Source: Bacillota bacterium (lineage in GTDB: Bacteria > Bacillota > Bacilli > Lactobacillales > Enterococcaceae). Taken from it: 5,975 bases of DNA. The position numbers and the translations under genes were made by a program. Every line of letters begins with the position of its first letter. The first letter of the stretch is position 1. The stretch lies in NCBI GenBank assembly GCA_023389005.1, contig JAEWFE010000154.1:1-5975 (forward strand), in the 5' to 3' direction. Shown here piece after piece: positions 1-5,119 of this stretch. The notes below the pieces were generated by a model, which was not told the DNA's origin, made no database searches, and saw only the letters and a list, made by a program, of their open reading frames with translations.

Positions 1-252
1 AAAAATAAATTATCTGTTGTTTTAAATGTGGGGGATTATCGTGAAAAACGTCAAGCTATTTTGCAACGTTTGGCTGATCGCACCGCACAACAAGTCAAAC
101 GCAGTCAACGTCCAGTTTTCTTAGAGCCAATGCCAGCTTTTGAAAGAAAACAAATTCATGCGGCTTTAAGCAATGTGCCATATGTTCAAACCCATTCAGA
201 AGGCGATGAACCTTATCGTTATTTAGTGGTTGAACCAGTGAAAACTTTATAA
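1..252 (+). CDS. khpB: KhpB/Jag RNA-binding protein, C-terminal part with R3H domain (5' end outside window)
   Basis: The reading frame is open from base 1, so the gene begins upstream; 83 codons are present before TAA. The first residues (VVLNVGDYREKR) match the end of the KH domain of Jag/SpoIIIJ-associated proteins. The rest is an R3H domain with the diagnostic R-x3-H motif (RKQIH, visible residues 49-53) followed by the characteristic HSEG and RYLVVEP strings. In the family this protein binds single-stranded RNA together with KhpA, and in cocci it influences cell elongation and division; it is cytosolic. In Firmicutes it normally follows rnpA-yidC and is often followed by mnmE. Here a terminator and a glycerate kinase gene follow instead. 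The GTG at base 28 lies inside the domain and is not the true start. The identity is secure from sequence; the cellular role is family knowledge. Confidence 0.93.
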   Translation, partial: KNKLSVVLNVGDYREKRQAILQRLADRTAQQVKRSQRPVFLEPMPAFERKQIHAALSNVPYVQTHSEGDEPYRYLVVEPVKTL

Positions 253-260
253 AAACAACG

Positions 261-300
261 ACGAGTATGTGGCAAAAGACAAGCACATACTCGTTTTTTT
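261..300 (+). terminator. Intrinsic terminator after khpB
   Basis: A perfect 11-bp stem pairs ACGAGTATGTG (261-271) with CACATACTCGT (284-294) around a 12-base loop, and seven T follow (294-300). It lies 8 bases after the khpB stop and should end that operon. Confidence 0.92.
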
Positions 301-428
301 CATTAGGTTGTAAATCGACTTGATCAGCTACGAGCGGATAAGTTTGTCCAACACGTCGGGAAAGTCCCCAAAGTTAAGACTTTCCCAGACGGGGTGGCTT
401 ATACGCCGAAGTAGCTAGTCGATTTACA
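301..428 (+). ncRNA. Structured RNA element, tandem copy A
   Basis: The element starts with CATTAGG directly after the terminator T-run. Nested helices read from outside in. P1 pairs 309-320 with 417-428 (12 bp, perfect). A 5-base left bulge (321-325) follows. P2 pairs AGCTAC 326-331 with GTAGCT 411-416. P3 pairs GCG 334-336 with CGC 404-406, then a G-A mismatch (337/403), then ATAAG 338-342 with CTTAT 398-402. P4 pairs GTC 355-357 with GAC 388-390. P5 pairs GGGAAAGTC 358-366 with GACTTTCCC 378-386, closing an 11-base loop. Copy B keeps the same layout with different bases. I do not recognise an Rfam class. It could be one unit of a tandem regulatory leader of the downstream kinase gene, or a dispersed folded repeat of the kind known in enterococci and pneumococci. 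Confidence 0.7.
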
Positions 429-433
429 CCGTT

Positions 434-561
434 CATTAGGATGTGAGCTGGGTCGGTCAGCTCCAAGCAGCTAAGGTTTCCGGAATGTCAGGAAAATCCC
501 GATGTTTTAAGATTTTCCAAGACAGACCGGCTTAGATGCACCGGAGCTACCCAGCGAACAC
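434..561 (+). ncRNA. Structured RNA element, tandem copy B
   Basis: This copy begins with the same CATTAGG, 133 bases after copy A. P1 pairs TGT 442-444 with ACA 558-560 and GCTGGGT 447-453 with ACCCAGC 549-555, separated by a GA/GA tandem mismatch (445-446/556-557). A 5-base bulge (454-458) matches that of copy A. P2 pairs AGCTCC 459-464 with GGAGCT 543-548. P3 pairs GCA 467-469 with TGC 537-539, then G-A (470/536), then CTAAG 471-475 with CTTAG 531-535. P4 pairs GTC 487-489 with GAC 521-523. P5 pairs GGAAAATC 491-498 with GATTTTCC 511-518 around a 12-base loop. The conserved G-A mismatches make sense on the + strand transcript and would be C-T on the other strand. Function is unknown. Confidence 0.7.
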
Positions 562-631
562 AGATTAAACCAAGGTTGTGAGGCAGCTTGGGAAGCCTTG
601 AAAAAATTATAAATGATAAAGGAACATAGAG

Positions 632-1726
632 ATGGTAAAAAAAGTTGTAGTGGCGATTGATTCATATAAAGGTTGTGCGACGAGTGCAGAATTAAATGCA
701 GCGGTCAAACAAGGCATTGCACAATATAATCCGCAAATAAGCGTGACTTGCCAAGCGATTGCCGATGGTGGCGAAGGAAGTATGCAGGCGATTTATGAGG
801 CATTAGGCGGTGAATTCATCCAAGTGGCCACGGTGGATTTATTAAACCGTCCTATCACGGCCAACTATTTATTGAGTCAAGATATCGCGGTAATTGAGGT
901 GGCAGAAGTAGTCGGCATTGATAAAATTACTCCAAGCATGGACACGATTCAACAAGCTAGTACATTTGGCTTGGCAGCATTATTATTAGATGCTTTGAAA
1001 CGCAAGGTCCGCGAAATCATCATTTGTCTAGGCGGTAGTGGGACTTCTGATGGCGGGATGGGGCTTTTGGCTGGTTTAGGCGTAAAGGGCGCGGATTTGA
1101 TGGCTTTTTCGCAGCTGGATTTTAGCGAGATGGCAGATTTTAGCCAGGTACAGCTGACCATTTTATCCGACGTGACCAATCCTTATGCCGGACGTTCGGG
1201 TTTTAGTATGATATTTGGTCCGCAAAAAGGGGGCAATCCGACTTATTTGAGTCAACAAGCCCAACAAGCACAAAGGATTGTTGATTTTCTTAAGCAAACA
1301 AAAGGCATTGATTTGCAGCAAATTCCTGGGACCGGCGCTGCAGGGGGGCTTGGAGGTGCTTTGGTGCTTTTAGGCGGACAAATTACGCCAGGTTTTCAAA
1401 AAATCAGTGAGTTGACGCAATTAGCCACCCACATTGCCGGTGCTGATTTGGTGATTACTGGCGAGGGCAAGATGGATGCACAAACCGCTTTTGGTAAAGT
1501 TCCATTTGGTGTGGCACAGATAGCCAAACAATACCAGGTCCCTACGATTGCGCTATGTGGAGCTTTAGGTGAAGATTTGGGGCAAATGTCAGAGGTACTT
1601 TTGGCCAGTTTTAGCATCCATTCGCAGCTGATCCCGTTAGCTCAGGCGATGGATAAAGACTACACCTTAACGCAAATCACTAGACAAGCACAGATGGTTT
1701 GTCGGGTATTTTTTTTGGGTAAGTAA
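632..1726 (+). CDS. glxK: Glycerate kinase (GlxK/GarK family)
   Basis: The protein has 364 residues, close to the usual 375-385 of the family. Such enzymes phosphorylate D-glycerate with ATP to give a phosphoglycerate that enters lower glycolysis; they are cytosolic. Family signatures appear in order: DSYKG (10-14), ADGGEGS (44-50), the glycine-rich CLGGSGTSDGGMG (132-144), SDVTNPYAG (179-187) with FGPQKG (195-200), GTGAAGGLGGAL (233-244) and TGEGKMDAQTAFGKVP (276-291). The ATG at 632 is preceded by TAAAGGA (617-623) at good spacing. A TATAAA (608-613) could be a -10 box, but no good -35 is visible, so transcription may include the folded leader at 301-561. The last 19 codons lie in a 57-bp direct repeat copied at 2446-2502. 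This copy ends FFLGK-stop, whereas reading on through the distal copy would give FFR-stop, so the extreme C-terminus was probably replaced by an insertion without loss of function. Confidence 0.93.
   Translation: MVKKVVVAIDSYKGCATSAELNAAVKQGIAQYNPQISVTCQAIADGGEGSMQAIYEALGGEFIQVATVDLLNRPITANYLLSQDIAVIEVAEVVGIDKITPSMDTIQQASTFGLAALLLDALKRKVREIIICLGGSGTSDGGMGLLAGLGVKGADLMAFSQLDFSEMADFSQVQLTILSDVTNPYAGRSGFSMIFGPQKGGNPTYLSQQAQQAQRIVDFLKQTKGIDLQQIPGTGAAGGLGGALVLLGGQITPGFQKISELTQLATHIAGADLVITGEGKMDAQTAFGKVPFGVAQIAKQYQVPTIALCGALGEDLGQMSEVLLASFSIHSQLIPLAQAMDKDYTLTQITRQAQMVCRVFFLGK
1657..1713 (+). repeat. 57-bp direct repeat, proximal copy (putative attachment site in glxK 3' end)
   Basis: These 57 bases are identical to 2446-2502; identity breaks at both edges (A versus T at 1656/2445 and T versus C at 1714/2503). 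The repeat covers the 3' coding end of glycerate kinase and contains a small dyad, GACAA (1683-1687) and TTGTC (1699-1703), as might be found at a recombinase core site. Duplication of a gene's 3' end is typical of site-specific integration that restores the target gene. The repeat itself is seen; its att function is inferred. Confidence 0.85.
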
Positions 1727-1764
1727 CATATTATATTTTTTCTGAATCCATTAGAGTGATATTC

Positions 1765-1793
1765 TTGAAAAAAGTAATAATACACGATATAAT
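1765..1793 (+). promoter_or_regulatory. Sigma-A promoter of the toxin-antitoxin operon
   Basis: The -35 box TTGAAA (1765-1770) and the perfect -10 box TATAAT (1788-1793) are separated by 17 bases. The antitoxin start is 35 bases beyond the -10 box. Phd/YefM-type antitoxins usually repress their own promoter; I see no clear operator palindrome here. Confidence 0.8.
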
Positions 1794-1827
1794 TTAGTAA
1801 AATTTTAAGTAAAGGAAGTCTTGAGAA

Positions 1828-2073
1828 ATGGAAACGATTATGCCTGTATCAGATTTACGTTACTATAACCAGAAATTAAGCGATGTTAGTGTTGGATCAC
1901 AAGTTATCTTGACTCGCAATGGAACAGCAGCTTATGCGGTAGTAGATATTGAAGAGTGGCGAAAAACACAAGCTAAACTAAGGTTATTTGAAGAACTGCA
2001 GAAAGGATACCAATCTTTGCGAAATGAGAAAACGGTTTCTCGTGAAGAGTTTAAGAATATTTTAGGAATATGA
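1828..2073 (+). CDS. Type II antitoxin, Phd/YefM family
   Basis: The 81-residue protein has the family's N-terminal DNA-binding region: PVSDLR (residues 6-11), then VSVGSQVILTRNGTAAYAVV (21-40) with the hallmark T-R-N-G turn, and IEEW. The C-terminal half (from about residue 45) is charged and helical, as expected for the part that wraps and neutralises the toxin. The protein should also repress its own operon with the toxin as co-repressor. AAAGGA (1811-1816) precedes ATG 1828 by 11 bases; an in-frame ATG at 1840 is a possible alternative start. The stop overlaps the toxin start (ATGA), indicating translational coupling. Family assignment is firm; the exact subtype and its cognate activity are inferred from the pairing. 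Confidence 0.88.
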   Translation: METIMPVSDLRYYNQKLSDVSVGSQVILTRNGTAAYAVVDIEEWRKTQAKLRLFEELQKGYQSLRNEKTVSREEFKNILGI

Positions 2074-2402
2074 GTATGAAATACACTGTGAATGTTGCGC
2101 GTCAAGTATATAGAGATGTTCAAGAATCTGTTTTCTATAAAAAAGAATTAGATACATATCCTGAAAATATTGAAAAATTTATTATTAATTTGGAATCGTT
2201 AATTTATGATAAGTTATCTGAATTTCCATTTACCGGTGTTGGCTTATCATTTCGGTTAGATATTAGTACAAATATTAGATATATTTTAATTGATGATTAT
2301 ATTTTATTTTATGATGTTCAAGAAGAGAACAAATATGTTGATGTTTTACGTTTATTGCCGGCTAAATCAAATTGGATGAATACTATACAAAAATATTTGT
2401 AA
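2070..2402 (+). CDS. Type II toxin, RelE/ParE superfamily
   Basis: The 110-residue protein is in the normal size range and is paired with a Phd/YefM antitoxin. The N-terminal half is predicted helical (residues 5-50). The second half has the family's strand pattern: SFRLDISTNIRYILIDDY, then ILFYDV, then YVDVLRLLP close to the end. RelE/YoeB-type members cut mRNA at the ribosome and ParE-type members poison gyrase; the sequence alone does not tell me which applies. ATG 2070 overlaps the antitoxin stop by 4 bases. AGGA (2064-2067) is too close for that start but ideally spaced for the in-frame ATG at 2076, so the product may be 108 residues. There is no good terminator after it, only a weak 5-bp hairpin (GTAAT/ATTAC) before the distal repeat. 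Confidence 0.83.
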   Translation: MSMKYTVNVARQVYRDVQESVFYKKELDTYPENIEKFIINLESLIYDKLSEFPFTGVGLSFRLDISTNIRYILIDDYILFYDVQEENKYVDVLRLLPAKSNWMNTIQKYL

Positions 2403-2445
2403 ATTTTAGAATTAAGTAATGCAAAGTATTGATTACCATTTCTGT

Positions 2446-2502
2446 AGACTACACCTTAACGCAAATCACTAGACAAGCACAGATGGTTTGTCGGGTATTT
2501 TT
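2446..2502 (+). repeat. 57-bp direct repeat, distal copy (putative attachment site)
   Basis: This is a perfect copy of 1657-1713, offset by 789. It is non-coding here because it lacks the upstream glycerate kinase sequence, but in the kinase frame it would end FFR-stop (TAG at 2507-2509). That is a plausible original end of the kinase gene before insertion. The internal dyad is GACAA 2472-2476 and TTGTC 2488-2492. Confidence 0.85.
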
Positions 2503-2511
2503 CAGATAGAT

Positions 2512-2540
2512 TTGACATTTAAAGGAAAAGTCAGTATATT
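2512..2540 (+). promoter_or_regulatory. Strong sigma-A promoter next to the distal repeat
   Basis: A consensus -35 box TTGACA (2512-2517) is followed after exactly 17 bases by TATATT (2535-2540). It starts only 10 bases beyond the 57-bp repeat. No start codon with a good ribosome binding site follows before the terminator at 2594-2634, so the transcript is probably non-coding or an attenuated leader. Confidence 0.75.
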
Positions 2541-2546
2541 CATAGG

Positions 2547-2634
2547 GTAATCATTCTTATCAATGGATGGGCAATTTTTCCATTCAAAAAAGGCAGAGGA
2601 AGACCGTATCGTACGAGTCATTCTCTGTTTTTTT
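2547..2634 (+). ncRNA. Candidate small RNA of about 88 nt
   Basis: The span runs from the expected start site of the promoter at 2512-2540 to the end of the terminator T-run. It contains a 5' hairpin (AATGGA 2562-2567 with TCCATT 2579-2584), a short A-rich linker (2586-2591) and the terminator hairpin. Possible roles are control of replication or of element genes. The Hfq-like protein encoded downstream makes a partner conceivable, but that is speculation. The alternative is an attenuated leader for the gene at 2838. Confidence 0.55.
2594..2634 (+). terminator. Strong intrinsic terminator
   Basis: The stem CAGAGGA (2594-2600) with TTCTCTG (2621-2627, one G-U pair) continues after an A-A mismatch with GAC/GTC (2602-2604/2617-2619) and CGTA/TACG (2605-2608/2612-2615) around a 3-base loop. 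Seven T follow (2628-2634). An A-rich run on the left (2586-2591) may let it work in both directions. Confidence 0.85.
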
Positions 2635-2707
2635 ATTTTCCCTGATTTCAATGGTGTAAAGCCGCTTGTGGTAAGCGTCAAGTTTTTCCCTAAAACAGAA
2701 ATTAAAA

Positions 2708-2740
2708 ATTAGAATTATCTAATATTACTTATACGATTAG
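2708..2740 (+). promoter_or_regulatory. Operator-like repeat ATTAG / CTAAT / ATTAG
   Basis: ATTAG (2708-2712), CTAAT (2719-2723) and ATTAG (2736-2740) form two overlapping inverted repeats with 6 and 12 bases between them. They lie in the AT-rich stretch between the two terminators. TAGAAT (2745-2750) resembles a -10 box but has no convincing -35. Apart from this I see nothing definite in 2635-2764. Confidence 0.3.
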
Positions 2741-2764
2741 AAAATAGAATAACAGTTTAAGAAA

Positions 2765-2802
2765 CTCTCAATTATCAAAAAGAAGATAGTTGAGAGTTTT
2801 TT
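2765..2802 (+). terminator. Intrinsic terminator just upstream of the 125-residue gene
   Basis: CTCTCAATTATC (2765-2776) pairs with GATAGTTGAGAG (2785-2796) as 12 bp with one G-U pair and an 8-base A-rich loop. Six T follow (2797-2802). It ends 35 bases before the ATG at 2838, so it could be an attenuator of that gene rather than the end of another one. Confidence 0.85.
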
Positions 2803-2837
2803 GCTATAAAAAATTTTTTAAGGAGTTGGAAAGAAAT

Positions 2838-3215
2838 ATGCAGGGAGAAATGATTCGTGTTGAAGATTTAAAGACAATCGAAGCTACCGCAAAATTATTT
2901 GATAGAAGTCGGTGGCGAATAATTAATGGGTGGGCTAAAAAATTTACAACCATTTTTGATAAAGGGAAACCGATTGAAGTATATTATGCTGAAAAATCAG
3001 TAGAAGAGATTTTCCCTGAAATACGAATACTCTTTGATAAGCGAGATAGAGTAATCGCCCAGCGTCCAAGTACGAAAGCAGCTTTAAGAGTTTCGGTTCA
3101 AGGAAATTGGAAAGCAAGGATAAAAGTGAATAATCACTTAAAGCCTAAAAGGTTAAGTGCCGAGACAAAAACAAAAGCGTATAACCATTTAAAAAGTTTA
3201 AAAATTGTAGATTAA
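2838..3215 (+). CDS. Basic 125-residue protein of unknown function, probably nucleic-acid binding
   Basis: I do not recognise this protein. It is short and lysine/arginine-rich. Residues 10-35 (DLKTIEATAKLFDRSRWRII and on) could form helices of a helix-turn-helix. Residues 80-121 (VSVQGNWKARIKVNN then a helical AETKTKAYNHLKSL) suggest three strands and a helix, loosely like the small AP2-type DNA-binding fold of mobile-element proteins; this resemblance is weak. ATG 2838 is preceded by TAAGGAG (2819-2825). A second in-frame ATG at 2850 has GGGAGA just before it and could be used instead. Its position upstream of rep is where Inc18 plasmids carry the repressor CopR, but the sequence does not resemble CopR. 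Expression may be governed by the terminator at 2765-2802. Confidence 0.75.
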   Translation: MQGEMIRVEDLKTIEATAKLFDRSRWRIINGWAKKFTTIFDKGKPIEVYYAEKSVEEIFPEIRILFDKRDRVIAQRPSTKAALRVSVQGNWKARIKVNNHLKPKRLSAETKTKAYNHLKSLKIVD

Positions 3216-3220
3216 GATAA

Positions 3221-3536
3221 TAGCTAACTTCTTACTGTTTGCCATTGTAAACATTGGCAAATGATATCCAAACTGACAAGGATATTGATAAAGAATAACT
3301 TTGTTTAGCAAGGAACAAAATAGTTGGAGAACAGACTCACTCAACGCAGATGAGCGTGTCATTAAACAGCGTTGGGATTGCCAATTTGAAAGAAAAGGAA
3401 TTGGCGTGGCACATACATTCAGGGGCTTGTTTTATTAAGCTTACTACCCTGATAGAGTTTGAGGTACCGTTTGCTACAAACCTTGCGATTTTAATTATTA
3501 TTACTGTTTAGATGGTAAACAGTAGGAAGTTAGCTG
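3221..3536 (+). promoter_or_regulatory. Structured untranslated leader upstream of rep, with competing folds
   Basis: There is no gene in 3216-3557. The ends pair over about 25 bp (3221-3245 with 3512-3536; all positions Watson-Crick except three G-U pairs). Each arm can instead form a local hairpin: 3238-3244 with 3255-3261, and 3502-3510 with 3516-3524 (9 bp, perfect). Further hairpins lie between them: 3263-3269/3280-3286, CTCAACGC 3340-3347/GCGTTGGG 3369-3376, GCCAATT 3380-3386/AATTGGC 3399-3405, and TCAGGG 3419-3424/CCCTGA 3447-3452. A weak stem at 3462-3483 precedes a T-rich stretch. Inc18 plasmids such as pIP501 control repR by antisense-RNA attenuation in a leader of comparable length, so the same role is likely here. 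A separate ncRNA gene is the alternative. Confidence 0.65.
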
Positions 3537-3557
3537 ACAGAATTGGAAGTGATTAAA

Positions 3558-5057
3558 ATGGAATGGCAACTAACAGAAGTATACGAATCAATCCTTCATG
3601 ATGGTTTAAAACAATACAAATTTTTAAATAGTAAAGTGAAACCAATGAATAAGGACAATCTAGGAAGAAATGGTGCAATCTTTGCATTTAGAAGTAAGGA
3701 ATTGATGAACCAAGGAAGAGGATTTGTAATTACTTCCAAAGAAGCCGTTCTTGAAAATCAAAGCCAGTTAAGTCACTGGACGCCCAACTGCTATTGCTAT
3801 GGAAGATATACTGATACCTCTAGGCAATTTGTAGAAGGACATTCAGAAGATAATCTTTCTCAAATTAATTGTTTTGTTGTCGATATTGATGATAATTCAA
3901 TGCATGTAGGAGAGTTGGTTTTAGCAAGTATAGACAAGATAGGACATTCCCCAACCATAATTACTCATTCTCATTCTGGATACCAACTCTTCTACTCTTT
4001 AGATAAACCTGCATATGTAACAAAGAAGAGTAATTATAAAGTTGTTAAAGTAGCAAAAATGATATCGCAAAATATCAGGGAAATACTTTCAGAAGAAATT
4101 CCAGGTGTTGATCTTGGATGCAATCATTTTGGTATCACACGTTTTCCGACAAAGGAAAATTTAGTTTATTTTGATAAACACCAGGTGTCTAGTTTTGAAA
4201 GCTGGATTCATTGGTCTATGAAAATGACTGCTGATAAGAAAGAAGGAGAGCAAGAAAAGAAAAAAGTAGTGATGTTTGATAAAAAAGAATACCGTCAAAT
4301 TGATGAACCTTGGTTCGAATTATTGCTCAGAAATGTAAAAATTATCGGTCAAAAAAGTGTACTAGGACGCAATAATACCATATTTACATTGGCGTTGGCA
4401 TACTATTCCTCGAAAAAGAGCTATACAGCGTGTTTGTATAACTTAGAACAAGTGAATGAAAATCTAGAAAATCCATTGAAGCAAAGTGAATTAGAGAAAA
4501 TCATCAAAAGTGCTTATTCTGAGAAATATCAAGGAGCAAGCAGGGATTTTATTCGAGAGTTGTGCCGAACATGGGTAGATGAATCTATTTCAGATAAAGA
4601 TTTATTTGTTAGCCGTAAAGGATGGTGGAAGTTTAAAAAGCCTAGGGAAGAAAGAATGTATTCTCATCAACATGAATGGGAAGAGGATTTTTTGAGATAT
4701 TTAAAGGAAAATAGTTATACCTATAAACCGTATATATCCATAAAGAAGAACGAATTGATTGAAGTGTTAAAAATACCTAAAACAACACTTGATAAGCTTA
4801 TTAAGAAGCTTGTAAGTGAAAATAAAGTATTTTTAAGAGTGAAAAAAGGCAGGAATGGACATTTAACTATAGCGTCAACAAGAGCGTTAATGGCTACAAT
4901 TATCGGTGTAAAGCAACAAGAGCGAGAAGCTTTTAAAAGAGCCTTAGAAGAAGCTTTTGGATTTGGCCATAGTGTCATTGATAAATTAATTAAAGACTTA
5001 AATAGAACGCTAAATCAGCCGAATCAGCTACATTTATTTGAAGCTGATGTAGGTTGA
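3558..5057 (+). CDS. rep: Inc18-family plasmid replication initiator (RepE/RepR/RepS type)
   Basis: The 499-residue product matches the length and layout of the initiators of pAMbeta1, pIP501 and pSM19035 as I remember them. Shared landmarks are an N-terminal LHDGL-x2-YKF (14-22), TPNCYCYGRYTD (75-86), GHSEDNLSQIN (94-104), VVDIDD (107-112), CNHFGITRFP (188-197), a PriCT-1-like helical module (251-320: PWF, GRNNTIF, NPL, IIKSAYSE), WFKF-like WWKFK (356-360), and a C-terminal winged-helix region (about 395-440). These proteins bind and melt the origin to start theta replication, with DNA polymerase I making the first DNA. ATG 3558 fits family N-termini and has GGAAGTG (3545-3551) at 6 bases; the upstream TTG at 3543 is unlikely. 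In Inc18 plasmids the origin lies just after rep, so the AT-rich 5058-5106 is a candidate origin, not shown by sequence. The leader at 3221-3536 probably controls expression. Confidence 0.92.
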   Translation: MEWQLTEVYESILHDGLKQYKFLNSKVKPMNKDNLGRNGAIFAFRSKELMNQGRGFVITSKEAVLENQSQLSHWTPNCYCYGRYTDTSRQFVEGHSEDNLSQINCFVVDIDDNSMHVGELVLASIDKIGHSPTIITHSHSGYQLFYSLDKPAYVTKKSNYKVVKVAKMISQNIREILSEEIPGVDLGCNHFGITRFPTKENLVYFDKHQVSSFESWIHWSMKMTADKKEGEQEKKKVVMFDKKEYRQIDEPWFELLLRNVKIIGQKSVLGRNNTIFTLALAYYSSKKSYTACLYNLEQVNENLENPLKQSELEKIIKSAYSEKYQGASRDFIRELCRTWVDESISDKDLFVSRKGWWKFKKPREERMYSHQHEWEEDFLRYLKENSYTYKPYISIKKNELIEVLKIPKTTLDKLIKKLVSENKVFLRVKKGRNGHLTIASTRALMATIIGVKQQEREAFKRALEEAFGFGHSVIDKLIKDLNRTLNQPNQLHLFEADVG

Positions 5058-5119
5058 AATTAAAAGAGTCCAATTGCCATATACAATATATCTATGATAA
5101 AGGAACGGAGGGTATTTGA

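Larger units (their letters stand above)
1714..2502 (+). mobile_element. 789-bp inserted segment carrying only a toxin-antitoxin pair
   Basis: One repeat unit plus the spacer is exactly 789 bp and holds a promoter, the antitoxin and the toxin. The DNA is visibly more AT-rich than the glycerate kinase gene. No recombinase gene is inside, so if it moved by itself it did so with help from elsewhere. It may instead be the outer slice of a larger element, or a small element in tandem with the one starting at 2503. Confidence 0.55.

Noticed and set aside
571..606. Hairpin CAAGG/CCTTG with inner GCTT/AAGC before glycerate kinase
   Set aside because: It is short, the inner pairings compete, and A rather than T follows it, so it is not a + strand terminator; it is not strong enough to list.
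301..631. T-box or known metabolite riboswitch in front of glycerate kinase
   Set aside because: No T-box sequence (AGGGTGGNACCGCG-like) and no glycine, THF or other conserved aptamer core that I recognise; no clear terminator or sequestered ribosome binding site between copy B and the start codon.
949..1617. Minus-strand open frames inside glycerate kinase (949-1179, 1396-1617)
   Set aside because: They are antisense shadows of a confidently identified gene, with no family resemblance and no ribosome binding site noted. The same applies to minus-strand frames at 95-286, 1932-2123 and 4721-4978.
2790..2837. TTG start at 2790 for the 125-residue gene
   Set aside because: It lies inside the terminator hairpin and has no ribosome binding site; ATG 2838 with TAAGGAG upstream is preferred.
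3221..3536. Miniature inverted-repeat transposable element (24-25 bp terminal inverted repeats)
   Set aside because: No target-site duplication flanks the arms, the differences between arms are all G-U-compatible, and the position upstream of an Inc18-type rep fits a regulatory leader better. Not fully excluded.
3543..3557. TTG start at 3543 for rep
   Set aside because: ATG 3558 has a ribosome binding site and matches where Inc18 Rep proteins begin.
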